Assembly (NCBI RefSeq): GCF_003985145.1
Contig: NZ_ML133529.1
Coordinates: 62,001-126,000 of the forward strand
Length of the DNA stretch: 64,000 nt
Reading direction: 5' to 3'
Origin: Rhizobium anhuiense
GTDB taxonomy: Bacteria > Pseudomonadota > Alphaproteobacteria > Rhizobiales > Rhizobiaceae
Shown here: positions 54,343 through 62,464 of the stretch, one piece after another
Position numbering within the stretch: position 1 is the first letter of the stretch
Layout: every line of letters begins with the position of its first letter
The notes under the pieces: model-generated
Told to the model about the DNA's origin: nothing
The model's input: the letters and a program-made list of their open reading frames with translations, nothing else
The model's database searches: none
Translations under genes and position numbers: made by a program

Positions 54343-54538
54343 TCGAGGTTGGGGCGAGCCGTCAGCTTCGTCATTGTCGCTCGATCGGGCATCCCAAACG
54401 AATGGAAATCGATCGGGAAGGGAACGAATAGCAGGCCGGCGAATTTTGAAGGAATAAGGACAGGGATCGTCGAGACGAGGCTCCGTCCGTTTCGCCGCTC
54501 CAGATGCGGCGCGCCTAATATTGATGGAAAATACGACC

Positions 54539-54700
54539 ATGACGACCGCATTCATCCTTATCGCATTGGCGCTGATCATCATATACGCCGGCCCGACATT
54601 GCTGTTCATCTGCGTCGGATATGCCGATTATGTGCTGGAGCGGCGAAGGCATATGGTAGCTCTGAAGCACGCCGTGAAGCGTCGCAGCGACGAGTTCTAG
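54539..54700 (+). CDS. Small membrane protein (53 residues)
   Basis: An ATG at 54539 opens a 53-residue frame that encodes a hydrophobic helix (FILIALALIIIYAGPTLLFIC) followed by a strongly basic tail (ERRRHMVALKHAVKRRSDEF). It would be a single-span inner-membrane protein with a positive cytoplasmic C-terminus. GGA lies about 10 bases upstream; an ATG at 54524 would add five residues. The TAG stop lies within the end of the palindromic repeat at 54697-54908. The overlapping longer frame at 54349-54744 is not convincing. The function is unknown. Confidence 0.55.
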   Translation: MTTAFILIALALIIIYAGPTLLFICVGYADYVLERRRHMVALKHAVKRRSDEF

Positions 54701-54908
54701 AGCAATTCCTGAAGGGGCTGATCCAGAGGCAGGTTGGCAGATAACCCGCCTCCGGCAGCCGGCGTTCGTGAAGCGCCCTGCAAAGATCCTAGAGCAAAGA
54801 TCCTAGAGCATTTCCGTTTTTTTCCGAATCACGGAAATGCTCTATCTCTTTGTTTTCACGCAAGTCCGGACGCAAAACTGCGACGCCCTTTTGCTGGAAT
54901 TGCTCTAG
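54697..54908. repeat. Composite palindromic intergenic repeat with CTAG-ended arms
   Basis: Outer 13-base arms CTAGAGCAATTCC (54697-54709) and GGAATTGCTCTAG (54896-54908) are perfect inverted copies. Inside, TAGAGCATTTCCG (54804-54816) and CGGAAATGCTCTA (54832-54844) form a second perfect 13-base hairpin with a 15-base loop. A 14-base direct repeat (AAAGATCCTAGAGC) occurs twice at 54782-54809. It is a mosaic of the kind seen between rhizobial genes. Each outer CTAG supplies the stop codon of the flanking gene. Confidence 0.8.
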
Positions 54909-56092
54909 TCGTTCGCGGTGACCTTGACGCCGAGCACCGAGGGAATGGTGTTCGGTGCACCCATGGCAGCACCCATGATCATCGGAAAGGGAACCGGCTT
55001 TTCCGGCGCGGCGCTGATCGTCAGATTTTTCGGACCGTCGAGATAGGTGTTGACGGCGGCCGACACCTGGTTTTGCAGCTCGGGTAGGTTGAGCTGTGCC
55101 ATCATCATCGGCACAAGACCTTTCAGCGATTGCGCCAGTTGATCGCCCGTGACGCCCTGCTGCGAGCCAGCATAGTCAAGTGCCTTCTTGGTGATCGAGG
55201 CATCGTCGAAGCGGATCGAAGCGCTGTTGAACGTCAGCTGCTGCATCAGCCCCAACATCGCAAGGCCGGCGGCCTGGTTGGCCTCTTCCTTGTTCGGATT
55301 GGCCTCGGCGGTTTTCACCGCCTGCTGCAGCGATTTGATGAAGCCCAGCGTGTAACCGGAGAAGTCGACGGCGAAATTCAGCCGGCCGATATTCTTGAAA
55401 TCGAAGGCATATTCGTCGACAGCGACCTTGCCGTTTTCGATCTCCCAGTTTCCCTTCATCGTCACGGTGCCGTCGAGCGTCGTCAACCCGAGCTTCGCGA
55501 TGGCCTCCTTCGCGCTCGCCTCCTCGACCTGCGACAGGTCGGCTTTGATGCCGGCGACATTGGCGTCATAGGCAAAGCCGCCGTCCTGGCGTCCGAGGTT
55601 TGACTCGATACTCTCGATAGCAAGCACGTCCTTGCCCTTGATGTTGAAAGCGATTGGGCCGGTGCTGACGGTTTCATAGAGGAGGATATCGTTCAGCGTG
55701 TCGCCTGATGCATTGGCGGGGATCGTGAGGCCGACGATCAGGATGTCCTTTGCGGAAAAACGACCTTCCTCCTGGCTCATATCGATATCCGGGAAAGAGA
55801 CGCCCTTGGCGTAGTAGCCGCCGCCTTCGGTTTCCTCGACGCCCTCGAAGGTGAGGTCGCCGATTTTCAGCGTGTCGCCGGGCAGGTTCGCATATCCCAC
55901 CTGGACGCCTGTCGCCGTTACCGTGTCGCCGTCGACATCCGCCTTCTCAAAAGTGATGACCGTACCGCCGGCACTGGTTGCGGCATTGAGCTTCTTCATC
56001 ATGTCGGCGCCATCAAGGGCAAGCGCCGGGCCGGCGAGCGTCAGGAATGCGGCGCTTGCCATCATCATGTGGAGATTGCGTATGGGCTTCAT
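54905..56092 (-). CDS. Exported protein of unknown function
   Basis: This 395-residue protein starts at the ATG at 56092, with AAGGACA just upstream. A signal peptide (about residues 1-26, ending ALAL) is followed by a long, beta-rich body with repeated short strands and many Gly/Asp/Thr residues (VDGDTVTATGVQVGYANLPG). There is one Gln/Met-rich helical insert. The look is of a periplasmic or outer-surface beta-solenoid-like or YdgA-type (DUF945) protein, but I cannot assign it firmly. Its TAG stop lies in the palindromic repeat that follows. Confidence 0.75.
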   Translation of the reverse strand: MKPIRNLHMMMASAAFLTLAGPALALDGADMMKKLNAATSAGGTVITFEKADVDGDTVTATGVQVGYANLPGDTLKIGDLTFEGVEETEGGGYYAKGVSFPDIDMSQEEGRFSAKDILIVGLTIPANASGDTLNDILLYETVSTGPIAFNIKGKDVLAIESIESNLGRQDGGFAYDANVAGIKADLSQVEEASAKEAIAKLGLTTLDGTVTMKGNWEIENGKVAVDEYAFDFKNIGRLNFAVDFSGYTLGFIKSLQQAVKTAEANPNKEEANQAAGLAMLGLMQQLTFNSASIRFDDASITKKALDYAGSQQGVTGDQLAQSLKGLVPMMMAQLNLPELQNQVSAAVNTYLDGPKNLTISAAPEKPVPFPMIMGAAMGAPNTIPSVLGVKVTAND

Positions 56093-56441
56093 CGAGATGT
56101 CCTTATGGAGAAAGTAGATGCGAGGTTTGTGAACATTATCCGGACGTGTCTCTCCCACGCTGAGAACGGAGAGGCGAATGCATGTCCTGGTGATCAGGTA
56201 AGCTAATTGGGGGGCGATAAGGTTCGGATCAGCCGCAACCCCAGGGCTGACGAAAAATGGCCATCCCTACGCCGGCCGTGGGCGGCAGCATTTTCTCTAG
56301 CAGGGGTAGTTTGGCGATTCATTATCACACATAAAGTGTATTTCTTCGATTCTTGCAACCCTTTGAATTCGGATGCCAAACCGGAAATATGGGTCGGCAT
56401 TTGTTGTTGTCAGATGCACCGGAATGGGGGTTCCGGCTTTT
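56093..56441. other. 349-bp gap, no gene supported
   Basis: The stretch contains an AT-richer section and short frames on both strands without ribosome sites. A hairpin (CCGGAA/TTCCGG, 56419-56436) lies just downstream of the minus-strand gene ending at 56442 and may act as its terminator, although no T-run follows it on that strand. Confidence 0.5.
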
Positions 56442-56843
56442 CTAAGCCCGCGGCACTCGGCCGCGCAACAGATAGGCGAGCGCAAAGATTACCAGAAAGG
56501 GATAAACGAGCACGATGATCGGCAGACCGGCGGCAAGCGCATCATTCTGCAGATAGATGTTGAGGACGCCGGCGCCGAGCACCAAGGGATAAAGCGGCGC
56601 AAATCTGTCGAACCACATCCTGAACGGTCCTGCCAACAGCAGAACGAGCGCTGGCAGAATGAAAATGCCAAAATTTCTCGCAACATTCATGAGTTCAGCA
56701 TCAAGCGGTTCGGGGAATGAATAAATTCGGTTTAGTTGACGGGCCGCCCACAGAGCGGCGATTGCCGCCCCTGCATATCCCGCTGCTCTTGCTAGCATCG
56801 CCGAACGTTCCTTTCGTTCATCCTCCCGCATTGATACGGCCAT
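56442..56843 (-). CDS. Small multi-span membrane protein
   Basis: This 133-residue protein starts at the ATG at 56843, preceded by GGTGAAGG. It has about four hydrophobic segments (for example ARNFGIFILPALVLLLAG and PIIVLVYPFLVIFALAYLL) and a charged N-terminus (REDERKERS). I do not recognise the family. It begins 22 bp after the upstream exported-protein gene on the same strand, so the two are likely an operon. Confidence 0.7.
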   Translation of the reverse strand: MAVSMREDERKERSAMLARAAGYAGAAIAALWAARQLNRIYSFPEPLDAELMNVARNFGIFILPALVLLLAGPFRMWFDRFAPLYPLVLGAGVLNIYLQNDALAAGLPIIVLVYPFLVIFALAYLLRGRVPRA

Positions 56844-56865
56844 GCCTTCACCGTATCCACACGCA

Positions 56866-57309
56866 TTATGGGCGCCTATTGCCTGCAGCCCCGACGCATT
56901 CAAGAATTGTCGTGCGGCAAACCCCGGTGCCCCGCTGGATGAGAGGTTGTGTGCGCCAGGCTCGGTGGGCGATCCGGAATTCGAGGTCCTTGTAAAAATA
57001 GGTCTTGGCCTTTTGTCTCAGACGGCTCCTGTCCAAAGCGTCTGCCGTTACGACAAGATGTGCGGCAAGCCGTTTGAATTGCCATGGCGGCGAACCTTGC
57101 TCCTTCTCGATCACCTCCACATGGTAATAGGGATCGTGACCGGCGGGATCCGGATGTTTGTAGACGGTGGCCCAACGAACTGTCCGTGGTGAAACGGAGA
57201 GAATGACCGTGGAAACATCCGTGGATTTCACCGGTTCGGCACGTGTGAAGACCGGTGCGGCCAATATCGTCGCGACAGCCAGAAGGATAGCTCCAGGAAC
57301 TACTCGCAT
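56866..57309 (-). CDS. Small exported protein of unknown function
   Basis: This 147-residue protein has a signal peptide (MRVVPGAILLAVATILAA, cleavage near TRAEP). The mature part is compact, with WATVYKHPDPAGHDPYYHV, two late Cys and a terminal basic patch. I do not recognise the family with confidence. I chose the ATG at 57309 because it gives a standard signal sequence; an ATG at 57327 adds six residues. It is the first gene of a probable two-gene operon with the membrane protein downstream. Confidence 0.7.
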   Translation of the reverse strand: MRVVPGAILLAVATILAAPVFTRAEPVKSTDVSTVILSVSPRTVRWATVYKHPDPAGHDPYYHVEVIEKEQGSPPWQFKRLAAHLVVTADALDRSRLRQKAKTYFYKDLEFRIAHRAWRTQPLIQRGTGVCRTTILECVGAAGNRRP

Positions 57310-57438
57310 GGGTAAACAGCGTTCCATCCAAGAGTTAAATCACTGCCACGCTTTGAATGAATTTTTAATGCCGCCTTTTTCTGAAAAATTCAACGCCAAC
57401 ACGAGGGATGGACGACTGCGTGTGCTCCGACCGATTCT

Positions 57439-57463
57439 GGAACAATGTCTATCGTCCCCTGTT
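57439..57463 (+). promoter_or_regulatory. Candidate EcfG (RpoE4)-type promoter of the lipoprotein gene
   Basis: GGAAC (57439-57443) is followed after 16 bases by TGTT (57460-57463), one base off the CGTT consensus. The predicted leader to the ATG at 57517 is about 45 bases. It is weaker than the other stress-type motifs in this window. Confidence 0.4.
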
Positions 57464-57516
57464 ACATTGACGATAAGACGAGTGCTGCGTGAAGGACGAA
57501 GCAGTTGGAGGGCTCG

Positions 57517-57807
57517 ATGAAGCGGAGCATAGGATTTGGGTTGATACTTGCCGTTGTGCTGACAGGCTGCACCACCGGCGCAGGCAATTATTCGTCGGCG
57601 GGGCTGGCCCCCATTCCCGGCAGCATCACCTATAATGGTCAACCGCGCACGAAGTTGACGAAGTCGCCCGTCGGCTCTTCCTTCCCGCATACCTTCACAG
57701 ATCAATGGGGACGCCAGGTCGAGGAGATCTACATCATCCGGCCCGACCGGAGCTTGCTGATCGCCGAGCGCCACTACCGGCCGGTCTTTTCGCTCGACGA
57801 CGACTAA
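57517..57807 (+). CDS. Small lipoprotein
   Basis: This 96-residue protein starts at the ATG at 57517 with GGAGGG five bases upstream. The N-terminus is a clear lipoprotein signal (KRSIGFGLILAVVLTGC; lipobox Cys18). The mature part has SITYNGQPRTKLTKSPVGSS and an acidic end (FSLDDD). Small lipoproteins of this type anchor to the envelope; I do not recognise a specific family. A candidate stress promoter lies upstream. The neighbouring minus-strand operon diverges from it. Confidence 0.75.
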   Translation: MKRSIGFGLILAVVLTGCTTGAGNYSSAGLAPIPGSITYNGQPRTKLTKSPVGSSFPHTFTDQWGRQVEEIYIIRPDRSLLIAERHYRPVFSLDDD

Positions 57808-57925
57808 GCGCGGCGTCAGTCGAGTACTCTCTACGACACGATCCGAGGCCGCGTCTGACAAGATTTCAGGATTGTCAGCATCGCGATTATGGCCGACGCT
57901 CCGTTATCGAAGCGAGGGGATGTGC

Positions 57926-58174
57926 ATGGTCGATATTATTATCCGAAGCGCTCTTGATATCGTTGGGCGGACTGAGCGGCTTATCGAAGCAATGAGGCGA
58001 CTGCTCCAGAGCAAAGGTCTTGACGAAGTCGAGGTCTACGAGCTCGATTATGAGATCGAGCGGCTCGGGGACATGGTTTTCAACATGGACGAAGCTGTTC
58101 GATCGCTGGCACGCACGGTCGAAGGCTGGCCGCAGCCGGTTCTTGCACACGAGATCCGCAGGACATTGCATTGA
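57926..58174 (+). CDS. Small helical protein of unknown function
   Basis: This 82-residue acidic protein starts at the ATG at 57926, with AGGGG six bases upstream; an ATG two codons earlier sits too close to that site. The sequence is predicted to be mainly helical (LIEAMRRLLQSKGLDEVEVYELDYEIERLGDM). It has no signal peptide or membrane span. The function is unknown. It lies among other short orphan genes. Confidence 0.65.
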   Translation: MVDIIIRSALDIVGRTERLIEAMRRLLQSKGLDEVEVYELDYEIERLGDMVFNMDEAVRSLARTVEGWPQPVLAHEIRRTLH

Positions 58175-58355
58175 CGGCTGATCGCCGCTTTTGCAACTGA
58201 CGTGTCACGAAGTCGGTTTTGAGTTGGGAATGTCGATTCTGCGTGTCACGCCGATGTCACGCGACCGTCGCAGCAATATGTGCTTGATAGGCGTCGTTAG
58301 GCTCGGGTTAAGGCACGGTCGGGCCAAAATGCTATTGTTTCGCGGGGGCGTCGCA

Positions 58356-58586
58356 ATGACCTTGAAGACTTCGGGGCGAAAATCACAGCCCCACGAATTT
58401 ATCTTTCCGGTTCACACGCGCACGATCGCAGAGATCAGGTACAATAGTCTCAGCCGCGTGATGACGGTGGTCTATCACGACGGTCGCTCGTGCACGACGT
58501 CAGGCATACAAGGTCCCGCCATGCTGCGGATCCTCGCCCAGCAGCCATTGGAGCGCTCTCCGTTTCTGTTGCAGACGGTGATCTGA
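58356..58586 (+). CDS. Small KTSC-like protein
   Basis: This 76-residue protein starts at the ATG at 58356 behind GGGGGCG. Its core, IAEIRYNSLSRVMTVVYHDG followed by S-G-I-Q-G-P, resembles the KTSC fold pattern (strand, Tyr, short turn, strand, Asp-Gly), although the name-giving Lys-Thr-Ser-Cys residues are not all evident. An in-frame ATG at 58329 is a possible alternative start. The function is unknown, and the KTSC link is tentative. Confidence 0.55.
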   Translation: MTLKTSGRKSQPHEFIFPVHTRTIAEIRYNSLSRVMTVVYHDGRSCTTSGIQGPAMLRILAQQPLERSPFLLQTVI

Positions 58587-58708
58587 CGCAGAGGCGTCGT
58601 CGGCCCTTGTCGCGCCGCGGGTGTTCGCTTGTTAAATCAGCGCGGTTATGCATCCATTTCGCGCGGGCTGCGTTCATCTCCAACAGCCAATCCATGGAGG
58701 GAATGCCG

Positions 58709-58969
58709 ATGACCTTTCCACCACCGAAGGCCGAAGCTCCTGCGCAGCGCTTCGAAGAGGCGACCGCCGCTGCGCGCGAGGCTTTGGAAAGGCTGATTGC
58801 AGCCGCCAATGAAGCCGGATGGGGCACCGAAGAGATAACCTCAGCGCTCCTGAAGGCTGCGCAGTTTCTGAGCGACGCCAACAAGAGAGATCCCGATCCG
58901 GCCGACGATCCCGCCATCAGCGATGAACCTGCCAGGGCACAGATCGGTCGTGGTGAGCTCTACGATTGA
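58709..58969 (+). CDS. Small acidic helical protein of unknown function
   Basis: This 86-residue protein starts at the ATG at 58709, with GGAGGG seven bases upstream; two earlier in-frame ATGs sit on top of that site. The sequence begins with a Pro-rich tip, then a helix (RFEEATAAAREALERLIAAA), then W-G-T-E-E and a second helix, and ends with a charged, Asp-rich tail. No signal or membrane span is seen. The stop codon abuts the palindromic repeat at 58969-59017. Confidence 0.65.
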   Translation: MTFPPPKAEAPAQRFEEATAAAREALERLIAAANEAGWGTEEITSALLKAAQFLSDANKRDPDPADDPAISDEPARAQIGRGELYD

Positions 58970-59017
58970 TGCATGTCGCCCAAAAAGCGTGCAGCGGTTT
59001 TGGGCAACGACATGCAT
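58969..59017. repeat. Palindromic intergenic repeat with ATGCAT ends
   Basis: ATGCATGTCG (58969-58978) and CGACATGCAT (59008-59017) are perfect 10-base inverted copies, with CCCAAAA and TTTTGGG extending the stem towards a GCGTGCAGCGG loop. It sits at the 3' end of the small helical protein gene. The form is typical of rhizobial intergenic palindromes. Confidence 0.75.
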
Positions 59018-59074
59018 GAAAACAAAGATCTAAACGGGTTGGTTTTCTGCTCGAACTGACCGCCGCGTCGATGC

Positions 59075-60178
59075 TCAGCGCATGAGCAGGGCCACCAAAC
59101 CAACCTGGGAATTGACCCCGAGCTTGGAATAAATGTTTCTGAGATGAGTCCGGACAGTTTCGTAGCTGATGTGATCGGCTACGGCCACTTCCTTTGGAGA
59201 ACGGCCTGAGGCAATGCTGGATGCGATCCGGATTTCCGTCGCAGTCAGTTTGTATGTTTCCATCAGGAAGTCTCGCCGCTCATTGAATGGTGTCGTGATC
59301 ATCGGCTCGATGATCACGGCCACGGTCGGCCCCTCCAGGAATTCGGTGAACGCGTCGGACTGCAGTCGGACGAGGGTGATGCGGTAATTGGCCTTGTTCT
59401 TCCCCTTTACAATCGCCGTATGCGGCTTTGTTTGCACACCCTTTCTGGACGTCAGGAAATCGAGAACGGCAGCTGATGTCTCGCATTGAAGTGCGAGCCT
59501 GCCATCCGGCGCGATATGCACAGGGAAGCCAGCTTCCACGAACGCTTCCGCACTCCTATTCCATTGGCGTGCTCGCCCTTGCTCGGAAACGTAGATCAGT
59601 CCGGCGCCGATACTATCAAACAGGGTTTGCGTTGCCTGTTTTTCCGGTGCCAGCAGATCGCGCTTCCGAATGAAGTCGAAAGCCCTTTTCAAATGCGGCG
59701 CGAGGATCGTGTAGCGCCCGGTTGCCGCTTTGTTGAAATCGGGGTCTGCCGACGACGTGCAGGTCGACAGAACGAAGGTGCGGGTTTCCTCCCGGATGAT
59801 GGAGACACCGATGCTGGTCTCGCAGCCGGCCTGCCCCTTCAGCCAATCGTTGTAGAATTCCGATTTGAGCAAGTCTTTGCGTGGAAAGATTTCGTCTCCA
59901 CAGACACCCTGGCCGACGGGCACGACGCTCAATCTCGGAATCCAAGGGTTCACCGAGGCAAAGTGGCTGCTGAACTGGTCGACCTCGGTCCTCGAGAAGC
60001 CCGATACGTAAGGAACATGAGCAATAGGCGAGGCCAGATCGTGGTAATGGAGTGCAGCTTTTCCATTGGGCGAAGTTTGCGCAACTCGATCCAGAAAATC
60101 TTGCCAGTTGCACTCACCGAAGAGACTTCCATAGATCAAATCTATCAGCTCAGATGAAACCTCATTTGACTGGAGCAT
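59075..60178 (-). CDS. LuxR-family transcriptional regulator
   Basis: This 367-residue protein starts at the ATG at 60178 with GAAAGA upstream; the longer frame lacks support. The C-terminal LuxR-type helix-turn-helix is clear (LTATEIRIASSIASGRSPKEVAVADHISYETVRTHLRNIYSKLGV). The N-terminal ~290 residues look like a PAS-like sensor rather than a standard acyl-homoserine-lactone domain. No luxI gene is nearby, so it is a solo regulator with an unknown signal. It lies upstream of no obvious target on its strand. Confidence 0.88.
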   Translation of the reverse strand: MLQSNEVSSELIDLIYGSLFGECNWQDFLDRVAQTSPNGKAALHYHDLASPIAHVPYVSGFSRTEVDQFSSHFASVNPWIPRLSVVPVGQGVCGDEIFPRKDLLKSEFYNDWLKGQAGCETSIGVSIIREETRTFVLSTCTSSADPDFNKAATGRYTILAPHLKRAFDFIRKRDLLAPEKQATQTLFDSIGAGLIYVSEQGRARQWNRSAEAFVEAGFPVHIAPDGRLALQCETSAAVLDFLTSRKGVQTKPHTAIVKGKNKANYRITLVRLQSDAFTEFLEGPTVAVIIEPMITTPFNERRDFLMETYKLTATEIRIASSIASGRSPKEVAVADHISYETVRTHLRNIYSKLGVNSQVGLVALLMR

Positions 60179-60341
60179 GATCTTTCTGAAAATCCCATGA
60201 CGAGTATTTTCAGTATTAAATAACGTAGGCCAGGCAAAGACAACAGGAACTATATGCAATAACAAATCGGTGGCCATCGATACAACACGGCCGATCACAA
60301 TGCTGCTGTGCGACCGATTGATTCCGCCTGGATCTGCGGTC

Positions 60342-61412
60342 TCACCGGCCGATCGTCGCGACGGAGCCGCGTACGACAAGGCGCGTACTGACGCGCAGAC
60401 GTTCGACGGCAAGAGGCGTGCGTTCGATGCGGGCGACCAGACGTTCGCTCGCGAGCTTGCCCATCTCGTAGACGCGCTGGTCGATGATGGTGATCGGTGG
60501 AACGGTGACGCTGGTCCAGTCGGCATCCAGGAAGCAGATCATCGACACGTCGCTCGGGATTGACAGGCCGAGCGACTGCAGCGACTTGAAGATGCGCAAG
60601 CCGACGAGGCTGTCGGATGCCAAGAGTGCAGTTGGCGATGATCCCTCCGAGACCAGGCGTTTGATCACGCCGTCCGTCTGTTGCTGGTCGGTGGCGCCGA
60701 GCCTGACATAATGAAGAGGGTTCGGCAGGCCCGCCTCGGTCAGGACGCTCACGAAGCCTTCCACGCGTTCGCGCACGGCGGAATTCGATATTCGCCCGAC
60801 ATCGGTGAGCCCGCCGCCTTCGGCATCCATGGCGGAGACGTAAGCGAGGCGGCGATGCCCTTGCCCGATCAGATACCGGGTCGCGGTGACTGCCGCATCC
60901 TGGTCGTCCCCGGTCACGGCGTCGACATCGAGTTCCGGAATGGCCCGGTCGAACAGGACCAGCGGCACGCCGGCGCGGCGGATATCTCGGAGGTGATCGA
61001 TGTTGTCGCAGCGAGCGGGCGTGACGATCAGGCCATCGACGCGTTTGCCGATCAGAAGGTCGACGGCCGATTTTTCCGCATCCAGCTGTTCGCCCGAATT
61101 CGCGATGATGACGTTGAAGCCCGCAAGCCGGGCAGCATCGCTGATGCCGCGCACCGCCAGGCTGAAGAAAGCGTTCTCGATATCGCCGACCACGACCCCG
61201 ATGATGCCGGATCTTCCGGTGCTCATGCTCCGGGCGAGCTCGTTCGGGCGGTATTCGAGCGCGGCTGCCGACGCCATGACCTGATCCGTGATCTTGGCGC
61301 TGACCACGCCGTAGCCGCCGAGCACGCGGGCGGCCGTCGCCTTCGAGACCTTTGCGGCCTTCGCGACATCGGCGACCGTGACTGAACGTTTCGAATGAGC
61401 GGAATCTTCCAT
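60342..61412 (-). CDS. LacI-family repressor of the adjacent ABC importer
   Basis: This 356-residue LacI/GalR regulator has the N-terminal helix-turn-helix (VTVADVAKAAKVSKATAARV) and a sugar-binding effector domain. It is divergent from a polar-amino-acid-type ABC importer. Two palindromes of the form GAGACCGGTCTC lie between them, 21 bp apart, and fit LacI operators with a central CG. Control of an amino-acid-type importer by a LacI protein suggests that the substrate is a sugar-linked amine or related compound. Confidence 0.9.
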   Translation of the reverse strand: MEDSAHSKRSVTVADVAKAAKVSKATAARVLGGYGVVSAKITDQVMASAAALEYRPNELARSMSTGRSGIIGVVVGDIENAFFSLAVRGISDAARLAGFNVIIANSGEQLDAEKSAVDLLIGKRVDGLIVTPARCDNIDHLRDIRRAGVPLVLFDRAIPELDVDAVTGDDQDAAVTATRYLIGQGHRRLAYVSAMDAEGGGLTDVGRISNSAVRERVEGFVSVLTEAGLPNPLHYVRLGATDQQQTDGVIKRLVSEGSSPTALLASDSLVGLRIFKSLQSLGLSIPSDVSMICFLDADWTSVTVPPITIIDQRVYEMGKLASERLVARIERTPLAVERLRVSTRLVVRGSVATIGR

Positions 61413-61472
61413 AAGCCGAGGACTACAAGAGTTGTTGACGGCCGGTCAATTGACGGATATCAAATATGTTGT

Positions 61473-61484
61473 GAGACCGGTCTC
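61473..61484. promoter_or_regulatory. LacI operator site 1 (perfect 12-bp palindrome)
   Basis: GAGACCGGTCTC is fully symmetric and lies between the divergent LacI and binding-protein genes. Its centre is 21 bp, two helical turns, from that of site 2. Confidence 0.7.
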
Positions 61485-61493
61485 TTTATACAG

Positions 61494-61505
61494 GAGACCG
61501 GTGTC
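61494..61505. promoter_or_regulatory. LacI operator site 2 (11 of 12 bases symmetric)
   Basis: GAGACCGGTGTC differs from site 1 by one base and shares the same face of the helix. The pair would allow cooperative binding of two repressor dimers. Confidence 0.65.
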
Positions 61506-61595
61506 TTGTCCAGAAGACTCTGCCGCACTATGCGACGGGGGCGGGGCGACGCGACAATGCCGACAAGAGCATTCCTTTCAGAGCGGAGAACGAAC

Positions 61596-62423
61596 ATGAA
61601 GCCTTTTGAATCATTTGCGGCCACCCTCGCCCCATTGCGGGCCGGCCTTTTGACATGCCTTCTTGCAGTGGGTGCAGGATCCGCGGCGGCGGCTGACAAT
61701 CCCTATAAGCTAATCGAGCCCGGGGTGATCAGCGTTGGCACGATGGGCGATTCCAAGCCCTATACGTTTGCGACGGCGGACGGCCAGTTCACGGGTTTCG
61801 ATATCGAGTTGTTTCTCAACGTCGTCTCCCGCCTCGGTTTTCCAAAGGACAAGGTGACGTTCACGGGCCAGGAATTTTCAGCCCTTCTGCCGTCGGTCGC
61901 TAACGAACGGTTCGATGTTGCCGTTGCGGCGATCGGAACCACCGAAGCCCGCAAGAAGACGGTCGACTTTTCCGACGGCTATCTTGCCGGTTATCTCTCT
62001 GTCTTGACTGCGGATGCCGCCATCAAGGATGCCAGTGGCCTCAAGGGCAAGCGTCTCGGCGTCGTGCAGGGGACCTTGCAGGAAGTCTATGCGGCCAAGA
62101 ATTTCGGTGAGACCGATCTGGTGAAATTCCCCGACAACAATTCCGCCGTGGCCGCCCTCAACAACGGAACGATCGATGCGCACTTTCTCGACTACGAGGC
62201 CGCCAAGCAATATGGCGAGCGCTATCCCGCGCTGAAGGTTGCTGTAAACATCCCGTCCTTCGATGCGCCGGCGGGCTTCGTAGTCAAGAAGGGAAATGAT
62301 GCCTTTCGGACGGCGCTGAACGGCGCGCTTCACGACGCGATGCAGGATGGCACCTGGAAGTCCCTTTATGAAAAGTGGTTTCCCGGCTCGCCCATGCCGG
62401 ACCAGTATCTTCCCAAGAAGTAA
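61596..62423 (+). CDS. Polar amino acid-type ABC transporter substrate-binding protein
   Basis: This 275-residue periplasmic protein starts at the ATG at 61596 with GGAGA seven bases upstream. The signal peptide ends near residue 33 (GSAAAAD). The body is a family 3 solute-binding protein (GVISVGTMGDSKPYTF, GFDIELFLNVVSRLG, AVAAIGTTEARKKTVDFSDGY). It delivers ligand to the fused permease-ATPase encoded next. The hairpin after the stop may hold up transcripts so that the binding protein is made in excess. Confidence 0.9.
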   Translation: MKPFESFAATLAPLRAGLLTCLLAVGAGSAAAADNPYKLIEPGVISVGTMGDSKPYTFATADGQFTGFDIELFLNVVSRLGFPKDKVTFTGQEFSALLPSVANERFDVAVAAIGTTEARKKTVDFSDGYLAGYLSVLTADAAIKDASGLKGKRLGVVQGTLQEVYAAKNFGETDLVKFPDNNSAVAALNNGTIDAHFLDYEAAKQYGERYPALKVAVNIPSFDAPAGFVVKKGNDAFRTALNGALHDAMQDGTWKSLYEKWFPGSPMPDQYLPKK

Positions 62424-62464
62424 GGCCGCAGGCCGGCCGTTCAGAGCGGACGGCTGACAAATGG

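Noticed and set aside
54349..54744. 131-residue plus-strand frame after malQ
   Set aside because: Arg/His-rich sequence without protein-like pattern. The overlapping 53-residue frame has a clean membrane helix and a basic tail, and is preferred.
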